Below are positions 16,740-24,910 of a stretch of 64,000 nt of DNA, piece by piece. Position 1 is the first letter of the stretch. The number at the start of each line of letters is the position of its first letter. A model generated the notes under the pieces. It had not been told where the DNA came from and did not search any database. It worked only from the letters and a program-made list of their open reading frames with translations. Source of the stretch: an uncultured Eubacteriales bacterium (GTDB taxonomy: Bacteria; Bacillota; Clostridia; Oscillospirales; Oscillospiraceae); NCBI GenBank assembly GCA_900544765.1, contig UQWI01000002.1, positions 186,001-250,000 of the forward strand, given 5' to 3'. Both the position numbers and the translations under genes were made by a program.

Positions 16740-17219
16740 ATGCGAGATGCAAGTGCGCGCGCACGCGAGTTCAACGCCAAATACGACGAATACGCGGCCA
16801 TGGTCTACCGGCTGGCTATGGTCTACCTGGGCTGTCACGCCGACGCCGAGGACGTGGTGCAGGAGGCGTTCCTGCGTCTGCTCTGCAAAGCGCCGGAGTT
16901 CACGAGCGCCGAGCACGAGAAGCGCTGGCTCCTGCGCGTCACGGTGAACCTCTGCCGCGACTGCCTCAAGGGCTTCTGGCGCAAGCGCGCGGTGACGCTC
17001 GAGGCCGACTGCCCCATGAGAGAGCCGGAGAGCTTCGACGTTGCGGACGCTGTTGTGCGCCTGCCGGAGAAGTACAAGGCCCCCATTCACCTGCATTACT
17101 ACGAAGGCTACTCGGTAGCCGAGATTTCGGACATCCTCGGCCTCAGCCAGAGCGCCGTAAAGATGCGCATGAAGCGGGGGCGGGACATGCTGAAGCTTGA
17201 AATGGAGGACGGAGAATGA
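16740..17219 (+). CDS. ECF-type RNA polymerase sigma factor
   Basis: 159 residues; the ATG at 16740 follows AAAGGAGG. Sigma region 2 has DAEDVVQEAFLRL (35-47), and region 4 has LPEKYKAPIHLHYYEGY then EISDILGLSQSAVKMRMKRG (about 108-147). Sigma regions 1 and 3 are absent, as in ECF factors. Its stop overlaps the start of the anti-sigma-like gene by 4 nt (ATGA). A TGTGAC...CGTC pair (16689-16712) upstream could be an autoregulated ECF promoter, but the 14-bp gap makes this weak. Confidence 0.9.
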   Translation: MRDASARAREFNAKYDEYAAMVYRLAMVYLGCHADAEDVVQEAFLRLLCKAPEFTSAEHEKRWLLRVTVNLCRDCLKGFWRKRAVTLEADCPMREPESFDVADAVVRLPEKYKAPIHLHYYEGYSVAEISDILGLSQSAVKMRMKRGRDMLKLEMEDGE

Positions 17220-19831
17220 CTAGAGACGATTACCGCAAGGCCGTCGGCTACTTTGAGCCGGACGAAGGCATGAAGCGGCGTATAGCCGCGGCGCTGGAGC
17301 AGCAGCCGCGCCGCAGGGCCCGCCCGCTGAGGCGCGCGCTGGTGGGCACGCTGGCCGCCGTGCTCGTGCTGGCCTCGCTGACGGGCATAGCCATGGCCGC
17401 CAGCCCCGAGATACGCCGGGCTGTGCTGAGCTTTTTCCACATAGCCGAAGTGGAGAGGGTGCCGTCTGACGCGACGCCGCTCGGCGGCGAAGCCCTGACC
17501 GGGACGGAGATAGGCGATCGCGTCACGGCCTGGTATATAGACATGGACTTTGACGGCGTGTACTTCCCCGAGAAAGTCCGGCTGAACGATGACGGCAGTG
17601 TGGACGCGTTCATCGACTGGGTCATAGACGGCGACACGCTGAGCACGTATGAGTATGCGCCGGAGAAAGTCAGCTTTTCTGTCACATGGCGCGGCGCGGA
17701 ATACTCGGGCGACGTGTATTACTGCGTCTATGACGGCGAGGTGACTGTCTATGACAGCCGGGATGTGCCGTGGTATGCCGCCTCCATACCCGGACGCACT
17801 GACGCCGTGCTGCTGTATGTATCGCGCGGTTCACAGGCCGACTACGAACAATACCCCTTCCTGCTCCAGCTTGAGACCGGCGAGGTTGAGGACTTCCTGG
17901 CCGGGACGGGCGTGGACGGACTCGAGCTTGCAAACAACTACAGCTTTTCCCCAGGAAACAGGCAACTCTTTGTCACCTGCGGGGACGTGCTGCTCGGCAC
18001 AAGGGAGTGCTGGTATTTCGACTTCGAGAGCGGCGCGCTTATAGACGCCAAAAATCTGGCAGGTGAGGAAATAAACACGGGTTGGTTTGCTTCTGATGGG
18101 ACTCTGCTGCTGTATAAGGGCGACGACGAAAACAACACCGTCACATACTGGGCATATGACACCGGCACGAGCAAAACAACCCTGACGCTGGACAGGGCGC
18201 GCGTCATAAGGGACATCGAGGAGAACTCCACAGACGGAGCAATCATAGCCGGGAATTATGCCGTGTACGTCGACAGCGAGCGCCATGCGGAGGTCATTGA
18301 CCTGACGACGGGCGAGCGGAGACCCGTCGAAGGCTTTGCCTTTAATGACGGCGACAGCTTTATGGCGAACAGCGCCGGTACGAAGCTGGTTTATTACAAC
18401 TATGAAGACGGGTGGACTAGTCTCGGCGTTCTGGACCTGATATCGGGCGGATTTGTCTCCTTTGACCGCGAGGCCGCGGAAGGCGTCAGCGAGGACATAC
18501 TCTCCTGGTACGACGACGAGTACATCCAGATAGGTGGCACAGCTGCCGACGGCGGCGCGGTGTTCTACCTCTACGACGTCGAGACCAGCGATGCCGCGCA
18601 GGAGACGCCGGGTAAAACCACCGCCGGCACGATAACCGGCACCGACATCGGCGATCGCGTCACGGCCTGGTATATTGACACGCAATCAATAAGCACCTAT
18701 CCCCAACCAAATCACGCCAACTACAGAGCTGACGGTTCCGTCGAATCAATCGTTTATTGGAAAACCAAGGGCGACACTCTCACGCAGTACACAGCAGAGC
18801 CGTACACCACGGAGTTTTTGCTTTCGCCCTATGGCATCGACTGCACATGTCAGGTTTCGTGGTACGCTGACGGCGGAGAATGCATGGTATACAGCAACGG
18901 CTATGACGAGTCGAGCGGTATACACTATTATGTTCAGGCTGCACCTGAACACGGCAATGCGGCAATACTGTATGTGGAAACGCCCGTCGGAGGCGGCAAA
19001 GCTCAGGAAACCACTATCCCTGCCTCCCAAACCGAAAGCTCTCCCGAAGCAACACCGCTTCCCGTGCCGGCCGGCATTTCTGAGCGGGCGAACTACAGAG
19101 TGCAGGTCTACCTCTGCAGCCTTGAGACGGGAGAGAGCACCGCGCTCATCGGTAAGACGGAAGCGGAGCGCTTTGTAAACCCGCTGTGGTACGCCTGGAG
19201 CCCGGATTTGTCCAAAGCCCTCATAGTCTGCGACAACAACGGCCAGATTGAAACGCTGTACTTCGACCGCGGCGCGGGCGCTGTCCTGAAAGCCGATGAA
19301 TTGACCGGCGAAAGCGATATTTTGGGGACGTTTATAGACAATGACACGCTGCTGCTTCACACCAACAGCGAAGAGGCGTTCTCAAGCTGGGTATACGAGA
19401 CCGGCAGCGGCGAGCTCACTGCGGTGATGAAGAACGTGCCCATATACAACGCGAGGCAAAGCGGCAGCTATGGTGTGGCCGCGAGCGAGACCCGCTACGC
19501 CGTCTGGGTGGAGAACGGCAGCATATCCATACTGGATTTGGCCACGGGAGAGAAAACGCCCGTCGACGGCTTTGAGCTTCCAAACGGCGCCCGCTTTTAT
19601 CCGAACGGCGACGGCTCTCGAATAATGTATGTGCTTTTCAGCGACAGCCATGACGCCGTCGAAGAGCTCGGCGTAATAGACGTCGGGAGCGGTGAGTTCA
19701 CGGTATTTGACCGCGGCGCTGCAATTGACGTTTCTGAGAACGGAGTGTCCTGGTTTAACGACGAGCTTGTCCGCATATACGGACAGAAGCCGGACGGCAG
19801 CATATACATTTACCTCTACCAAATCCACTAA
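17216..19831 (+). CDS. Anti-sigma-like membrane protein with two tandem ectodomain modules
   Basis: 871 residues, coupled to the ECF factor by a 4-nt overlap. A short cytoplasmic N-terminus (1-40), one membrane helix (about 41-62), then a large outer part. This part is an internal duplication: TGTEIGDRVTAWYID near residue 96 recurs as TGTDIGDRVTAWYID near 476, and each is followed by a beta-strand-rich stretch with LETGE, DLxTGE and FDR(E/G)A landmarks in the same order. The layout fits the DUF4179-type anti-sigma proteins, which hold the sigma factor at the membrane until an outside signal. The modules look propeller-like; this is inference. Confidence 0.75.
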   Translation: MTRDDYRKAVGYFEPDEGMKRRIAAALEQQPRRRARPLRRALVGTLAAVLVLASLTGIAMAASPEIRRAVLSFFHIAEVERVPSDATPLGGEALTGTEIGDRVTAWYIDMDFDGVYFPEKVRLNDDGSVDAFIDWVIDGDTLSTYEYAPEKVSFSVTWRGAEYSGDVYYCVYDGEVTVYDSRDVPWYAASIPGRTDAVLLYVSRGSQADYEQYPFLLQLETGEVEDFLAGTGVDGLELANNYSFSPGNRQLFVTCGDVLLGTRECWYFDFESGALIDAKNLAGEEINTGWFASDGTLLLYKGDDENNTVTYWAYDTGTSKTTLTLDRARVIRDIEENSTDGAIIAGNYAVYVDSERHAEVIDLTTGERRPVEGFAFNDGDSFMANSAGTKLVYYNYEDGWTSLGVLDLISGGFVSFDREAAEGVSEDILSWYDDEYIQIGGTAADGGAVFYLYDVETSDAAQETPGKTTAGTITGTDIGDRVTAWYIDTQSISTYPQPNHANYRADGSVESIVYWKTKGDTLTQYTAEPYTTEFLLSPYGIDCTCQVSWYADGGECMVYSNGYDESSGIHYYVQAAPEHGNAAILYVETPVGGGKAQETTIPASQTESSPEATPLPVPAGISERANYRVQVYLCSLETGESTALIGKTEAERFVNPLWYAWSPDLSKALIVCDNNGQIETLYFDRGAGAVLKADELTGESDILGTFIDNDTLLLHTNSEEAFSSWVYETGSGELTAVMKNVPIYNARQSGSYGVAASETRYAVWVENGSISILDLATGEKTPVDGFELPNGARFYPNGDGSRIMYVLFSDSHDAVEELGVIDVGSGEFTVFDRGAAIDVSENGVSWFNDELVRIYGQKPDGSIYIYLYQIH
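17495..18682 (+). repeat. Intragenic direct repeat in the anti-sigma-like gene
   Basis: A 26-bp exact match, starting GGCGATCGCGTCACGG, occurs at about 17512 and again at about 18650, marking the starts of two tandem modules about 1.14 kb apart. The rest of the modules has diverged. Confidence 0.7.
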
Positions 19832-20261
19832 GTGGGAAGCCTTCTTTGGCCTTGGGTTCCCATGCAGAGGCATGCCTTTGCATGGGGAAGGAGAAACGTA
19901 CTTCTCTGGCAGATACAAAATCGCTTCGCGACCGCTACGTTGGGCGGTGAGTACAACTCGGCTGTGCTGCTTGTAAATTTGGCAGCTGCTTTTGGCAAGG
20001 GCGGCGCAGCCGACGTTGCCGTTTGCAGCCGCTAATCCGTTCTGCCCTGTGGGATACGGTACAAGGCTGTGTGGTCGCGGGGTCGTAAGATACGGTACCA
20101 AGCGAATTTCTTTCGGGGTGTGGGGAGCTTTCTTTTTTCAAGACAAAAGAAAGCTTCACACTAGTGGCCTGCAACCCGCCGGGTTGCGCCCCGTCCCCGC
20201 CCGGCGGCGGTAAAAGAAAAGAGGCCCCGGGGTTTCCCGGGGCCTTTGAGCTATACGCAGA
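19832..20261. other. Non-coding gap between anti-sigma-like gene and gapA
   Basis: 430 bp with no credible gene. It has a perfect 11-bp hairpin AGCTTTCTTTT/AAAAGAAAGCT (20126-20136, 20145-20155), a GCAACCC-GCC-GGGTTGC hairpin (about 20171-20187), two GATACGGTAC words (20052 and 20089 region) and the gapA terminator. Short repeats of the same kind (GCAACC-GCC-GGTTGC) occur near 29326. It looks like intergenic repeat debris. Confidence 0.45.
20211..20244 (-). terminator. Terminator of gapA
   Basis: Perfect 9-bp stem GGCCCCGGG/CCCGGGGCC (20223-20231, 20236-20244); on the minus strand it is followed by a U-rich tract (CTCTTTTCTTTTA). Confidence 0.85.
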
Positions 20262-21356
<1,095 letters not shown>

Positions 21357-21495
21357 CTATTTGCAATATTCTAAACATTCCATACGTTTTGTAGCCCCTG
21401 CCAATTTTTTTAGTCTCTGAAAGCGCTCCAGTCGGCATATCATAGTAATACGGCTCGCGCCCGGCGCGCCAAACAGAAAAAATTGCAAATACACG

Positions 21496-21524
21496 TTGAA
21501 TTCTGTAGCAGAAGCTGATATTAT
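21496..21524 (+). promoter_or_regulatory. Sigma-A promoter of the sensor-like gene
   Basis: TTGAAT (21496-21501), 17 bp, TATTAT (21519-21524). A small hairpin GGCGC/GCGCC (21535-21539, 21547-21551) lies in the leader. Confidence 0.6.
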
Positions 21525-21569
21525 TAGTAAAAAAGGCGCCGGTACAGCGCCGAATATTAAGGGGTATGC

Positions 21570-22562
21570 ATGACTGATTTAGGAAATACCCTAGCGGGGC
21601 TGCTCCGCTCCGCCGACGAAGGGTTAGTGTGCACATCGGAGCACAAGATAATTTTTATGAGCGGCAAGGCAAAGGCCCTGGTCGGGGATTTCACCGGCCG
21701 GGACGATTTCACGCTCTTTGAGCCGGAGCTGATGGCGGTTGCGCCGGGGGAGGAGCTCTCCACGCGCCTGAACGGCCACCCCGTAACGGTCAGAGCCGAC
21801 GTGTACGAGGGCTGCCGGATGTACTACATCGTATCCCTGCTCGTGCCCGGAAAATATATACAGCTCTCGCCGCTGGAGGAGGCGCAGGTGCGCGCGAATC
21901 TTAACGATTTGCGCATCGCCTCCGACAACGCCCTGCAGGGCGCCGACAACAGGGCCCTGCGCCGCAGCCTCGAGTCCGTGAAGCACAACAGCTCGAAGAT
22001 TGAGCGCACGCTGGTCAGCAACTCGCTGCTCGGCCGCCTGAGCCAGGGCGACGAGCCGGTTAAGCCTGTTTCCTTGGACATGGGCTGCTTCCTGGCCGAC
22101 GTGCTGGATCCGGTTATCGGGCTGGCAGTCGGCCGTGGCGTGAGCCTCGAGTACAGCCTAGGTACAAACCTCTGCGCCGTCGTCGACCCGGAGCTCACGG
22201 CGAAGCTCATCCTGGAGCTGCTGTGCAATCTGCTCATGGGCATCGAGGACGAGGGCAAGATAATGGTGAAGGCACTGAGGCGCGGCGACATGGTCGCACT
22301 GTACTTCGACTCCAGCGCGACTTCCGATTCCGACGGGCTGCGCCTGGCCTCCGCGATCGCCATAGCGCAGGGCGGCTCCCTGCTGAGCACCACCGGCCCG
22401 GACACCTCCCACTACTGCTGCACCGTGCCTGCCGGGCCCGCCGACTCCGCGCTCGGCTCGGAAGACAACTTCGGCCTCTCCCCCTCGCAGATTTTCAGCC
22501 GCGTGATGATACAGCTCTCGCCCTGGCTGCACTCCGAGGATTACGACTACAGGCTTTTCTGA
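21570..22562 (+). CDS. Degenerate histidine-kinase-like cytoplasmic protein
   Basis: 330 residues without membrane helices. Residues about 1-110 resemble a PAS domain. A helical stretch (about 110-180) with KHNSSKIERTL resembles a dimerisation/phosphoacceptor region. The C-terminal part (about 200-290) follows a GHKL ATPase outline: LILELLCNLLMG for the N-box and DGLRLASAIAIAQGGSLLS for the G2/end strand, but the DxGxG motif is absent. So ATP binding and kinase activity are doubtful. Followed 11 nt later by rqcP, probably one transcript. Confidence 0.6.
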   Translation: MTDLGNTLAGLLRSADEGLVCTSEHKIIFMSGKAKALVGDFTGRDDFTLFEPELMAVAPGEELSTRLNGHPVTVRADVYEGCRMYYIVSLLVPGKYIQLSPLEEAQVRANLNDLRIASDNALQGADNRALRRSLESVKHNSSKIERTLVSNSLLGRLSQGDEPVKPVSLDMGCFLADVLDPVIGLAVGRGVSLEYSLGTNLCAVVDPELTAKLILELLCNLLMGIEDEGKIMVKALRRGDMVALYFDSSATSDSDGLRLASAIAIAQGGSLLSTTGPDTSHYCCTVPAGPADSALGSEDNFGLSPSQIFSRVMIQLSPWLHSEDYDYRLF

Positions 22563-22573
22563 GGCGGTTGCGT

Positions 22574-22813
22574 ATGCGTGTAGACAAGTTTTTGAAGGTT
22601 TCGCGGCTTATAAAGCGCCGCACGGTGGCCAATGAGGCCTGCGACGCAGGTCGCGTCACCATAAACGGCCGGGTTGTCAAGGCCGGCGCCGAGGTCAAGG
22701 CCGGCGACGTGCTCACCGTCGCCTTCGGAGAGCGTACGCTCCGCGTCGAGGTTGTCTCCGTCGACGAGCACGCCTCCAAGGCCGACGCCCCCGCCATGTA
22801 CCGCGAGATATAA
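22574..22813 (+). CDS. rqcP: RqcP-type S4 RNA-binding protein
   Basis: 79 residues, one S4 domain: MRVDKFLKVSRLIKRRT opens as in B. subtilis RqcP (YabO), followed by AGRVTINGRVV and the VKAGDVLTV turn. RqcP binds the 50S subunit with Rqc2/RqcH and the P-site tRNA in ribosome-associated quality control, helping poly-alanine tailing of stalled chains. ATG after GAGGCGG. A small hairpin follows (22812-22828) without a U-run. Confidence 0.88.
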   Translation: MRVDKFLKVSRLIKRRTVANEACDAGRVTINGRVVKAGAEVKAGDVLTVAFGERTLRVEVVSVDEHASKADAPAMYREI

Positions 22814-22869
22814 CCGCTTTGAGCGGTTTGACCAAAACCAGCCGTTTTGCGGCGCAAATATTATGCAAC

Positions 22870-22901
22870 AATCGCGCAAAGTGCTTGCATTTTGCGCGAT
22901 T
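22870..22901 (+). promoter_or_regulatory. Palindromic operator candidate over the flavodoxin-like promoter
   Basis: Perfect inverted repeat AATCGCGCAAA (22870-22880) and TTTGCGCGATT (22891-22901), 10-bp spacer, so half-site centres are 21 bp apart. The -35 hexamer lies in the spacer. Confidence 0.65.
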
Positions 22902-22912
22902 CCTGTTATAAT
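22885..22912 (+). promoter_or_regulatory. Sigma-A promoter of the flavodoxin-like gene
   Basis: TTGCAT (22885-22890), 16 bp, TATAAT (22907-22912), flanked by the inverted repeat described separately. Confidence 0.7.
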
Positions 22913-22954
22913 TGTAGCAGAGTTCGTTATACCAAGCACAAAGGGGGAAAACTG

Positions 22955-23449
22955 ATGATAATAGTCTACAGCTCAAATACAGGCTACACAGAGCAGTACG
23001 CCAAGCTGCTCGGCAAGGCCCTGGATATGCCCAGCTACCAGCTCGGCAACGTGCCAGAGTGTCATAAGGGCGCCGAGGTCATCTACCTCGGCTGGCTCTT
23101 CGCCGGATCCATTGTCGGATACAAGAAGTGCGCGCACAAGTACCGCGTGCGCTGTGTCGCCGGCGTGGGCATGAGCCCTCCGACGCCGGAGATGGCCTCC
23201 GGACTGCGCGCCGCGATGAAGATACCCGACTCGGTTGCGGTGTTCTACCTCCAGGGCGGCTTCGACATCACGAAGCTCAAGGGGCCCATGAAGCTCATAA
23301 TGAAGGTCAAGTGCAGGGAGATTGCCGGACGCCTGTCCGCCAAGCCGGAGCTCAACGAGGCCGAGCAGGCCACTTACGAGATGACCCAGCACGGCGCAAG
23401 CTGCGTCGGCACCGAAAACCTGGCGGAGATTATCGCCTGGTACAGATAA
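22955..23449 (+). CDS. Flavodoxin-like protein
   Basis: 164 residues from the ATG at 22955 (AAGGGGG upstream). The opening strand-loop-helix IIVYSSNTGYTEQYAKLLGKAL resembles the FMN phosphate loop of flavodoxins (T/S-x-T-G-x-T), here SSNTGYTE (6-13). The rest is alpha/beta and lacks a membrane segment. Likely an FMN electron carrier or related oxidoreductase domain; cysteines at several places are not in a cluster motif. Single gene with its own promoter and terminator. Confidence 0.75.
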   Translation: MIIVYSSNTGYTEQYAKLLGKALDMPSYQLGNVPECHKGAEVIYLGWLFAGSIVGYKKCAHKYRVRCVAGVGMSPPTPEMASGLRAAMKIPDSVAVFYLQGGFDITKLKGPMKLIMKVKCREIAGRLSAKPELNEAEQATYEMTQHGASCVGTENLAEIIAWYR

Positions 23450-23479
23450 AAATTGCATCTATTTCAGTGCAAAATCAGA

Positions 23480-23512
23480 GGCGGTCCGGAGTGATCCGGG
23501 CCGCCTTTTTTT
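23480..23512 (+). terminator. Terminator of the flavodoxin-like gene
   Basis: 11-bp stem GGCGGTCCGGA/TCCGGGCCGCC (one wobble pair) with GTGA loop, then seven T. Confidence 0.88.
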
Positions 23513-23611
23513 CCGCTATCGCCGCCAGGAAAGCACTGTGCAGCCACAGGCGGCTGCGCCATCTCCGCCTGGCGCCGCATGGAGGGAGAATTTTTGCAGC
23601 CTCTCAGGCGC

Positions 23612-23638
23612 AAAAAAGAGGGCCCCATATTGGGGCCC
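23612..23638 (-). terminator. Terminator of the trxR-like/trxA operon
   Basis: 7-bp stem GGGCCCC/GGGGCCC (23620-23626, 23632-23638), followed on the minus strand by TCTTTTTTG, immediately after trxA. Confidence 0.85.
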
Positions 23639-23644
23639 TTCGGC

Positions 23645-23950
23645 TCACACGCCCATTGCGGCGCTTATCTGCGCGAGGCTCTGTACGCCGACGGTCTTGT
23701 TGACCAGCTGGCCGTCGCTGAAGTAGAGCAGGGTGGGGATGCTCATGATGCCGTAGCGGGCGGCGAGCTGGGGCTCGGCGTCCACGTCGACCTTGCAGAC
23801 GGTCACGGCGCCGTTCTGGGCGGCGTCGAACTGCTCGAGAATGGGAGCCTGCATGCGGCAGGGGCCGCACCAGGTGGCCCAGAAGTCCACTACCACCTTG
23901 CCGGTGGCTATGACGCTGTCAAAGTTGTCCTTGGTGAGATGCTGTATCAT
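23645..23950 (-). CDS. trxA: Thioredoxin
   Basis: 101 residues, the normal length, with the redox motif WATWCGPC (24-31) and the cis-proline SIPTL (about 69-73). It reduces protein disulfides in the cytoplasm. RBS AGGAGG. Lies 13 nt downstream of the reductase gene, so enzyme and substrate are made from one mRNA. Confidence 0.95.
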   Translation of the reverse strand: MIQHLTKDNFDSVIATGKVVVDFWATWCGPCRMQAPILEQFDAAQNGAVTVCKVDVDAEPQLAARYGIMSIPTLLYFSDGQLVNKTVGVQSLAQISAAMGV

Positions 23951-23963
23951 GTTTTACCTCCTG

Positions 23964-24788
23964 TTATTTAGAGAGATTCTCCACATATTTGCAGGCCGAG
24001 AGCCCGGCGATGTTGCCCTCGCCGACGGCCTTGGCCACCTGATAGGGCGCGCCCGTGACGTCGCCCGCTGCGAAAACGCCCGGCACGTTGGTGGCCATGT
24101 CCGCGCCGACCTTGATGTGCCCGCCCGAGACCTCGAGCCCCGGCAGCAGAGAATCCGGCGCGACGCCGGGCCGGAAGATGAATACGCAGTCCACGGCGTA
24201 GTCTGCTCCGTCGGCCCTGAGCGTGGTGACGCGCTCACCTCCGCTTATCTCGCAGCGCCTGGCGCGCTGTGCGTCGAAGTACTCCACCTCGCAGCCGATG
24301 CCGCGCAGGTATTCGGCCTCCTCGGGCGCGTCGGCCGAGAGCCCGATGACGGCCACGCGCTTGCCACGGTAGAGCATGCCGTCGCAGGTGGCGCAGTAGC
24401 TCACGCCGCGGCCGAGGTACTCGGCCTCGCCGGGATAGGGCTTGGCCCGGGTCAGGCCTCCCGCTATGACGAGGGAGCGGCCCTGCACGAAGTCGGAGCC
24501 GACGCTCACGCCGAATACGCCGCCCATGTCCGCAGCAGCCAGGGCGCGGCCGCGCGCGAATTTGACGCCGGACGCCTCTGCGTGCCGGGTAAAGGCCTCG
24601 ACCAGCTGCGCGCCGGTGGCGGCCGGGAAGCCGGGGTAGTTGTCCACAAGCTCCGCGCGGTAGAGCGGCGAATCCTCCATCGAGGTGCTTATTATCAGCG
24701 CGGACTTGCCGCGCTGCCGCGCTGTCAGCGCCGCCGACACCCCCGCGGGGCCGGAGCCGATTATCAGTACGTCGAAAATTTCGTCCAA
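23964..24788 (-). CDS. Thioredoxin reductase-like flavoprotein with degenerate NADPH site
   Basis: 274 residues, about 30-40 shorter than usual TrxB, from a TTG start behind AAGGAGG. FAD site GSGPAG (11-16), redox-active CATC (132-135) and the second FAD motif AAGDVTG (240-246) are intact. Where NADPH-dependent enzymes have GGGxSAxEEA the protein has VIGLSADAPEEA (147-158), and no HRR motif follows. These are the features of ferredoxin-dependent flavin thioredoxin reductases described in clostridia. Hence ferredoxin is the likely donor, which fits the ferredoxin-rich gene content; not provable from sequence alone. Confidence 0.82.
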   Translation of the reverse strand: MDEIFDVLIIGSGPAGVSAALTARQRGKSALIISTSMEDSPLYRAELVDNYPGFPAATGAQLVEAFTRHAEASGVKFARGRALAAADMGGVFGVSVGSDFVQGRSLVIAGGLTRAKPYPGEAEYLGRGVSYCATCDGMLYRGKRVAVIGLSADAPEEAEYLRGIGCEVEYFDAQRARRCEISGGERVTTLRADGADYAVDCVFIFRPGVAPDSLLPGLEVSGGHIKVGADMATNVPGVFAAGDVTGAPYQVAKAVGEGNIAGLSACKYVENLSK

Positions 24789-24822
24789 GTGTACGCCTCC
24801 TTTGCCTGAAACGCTATAAATG

Positions 24823-24851
24823 ATTATATAACGCGAATTTGCCGTTGTAAA
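24823..24851 (-). promoter_or_regulatory. Sigma-A promoter of trxR-like/trxA
   Basis: Minus strand TTTACA (24846-24851), 17 bp, TATAAT (24823-24828). Its -35 is superimposed on the -35 of the divergent glnS promoter. Confidence 0.75.
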
Positions 24852-24873
24852 CCAGAATGTAATGTATTATAAT
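24845..24873 (+). promoter_or_regulatory. Sigma-A promoter of glnS
   Basis: TTGTAA (24845-24850), 17 bp, TATAAT (24868-24873), back-to-back with the trxR-like promoter. Confidence 0.75.
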
Positions 24874-24910
24874 ATTTCGGTAACTTAAACGCAAGCAAAG
24901 GGTGAAAGCT

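Noticed and set aside
19832..20200. Remnant gene or mobile element end between the anti-sigma-like gene and gapA
   Set aside because: Short frames here have no ribosome site or recognisable motif, and there are no terminal repeats or transposase traces.
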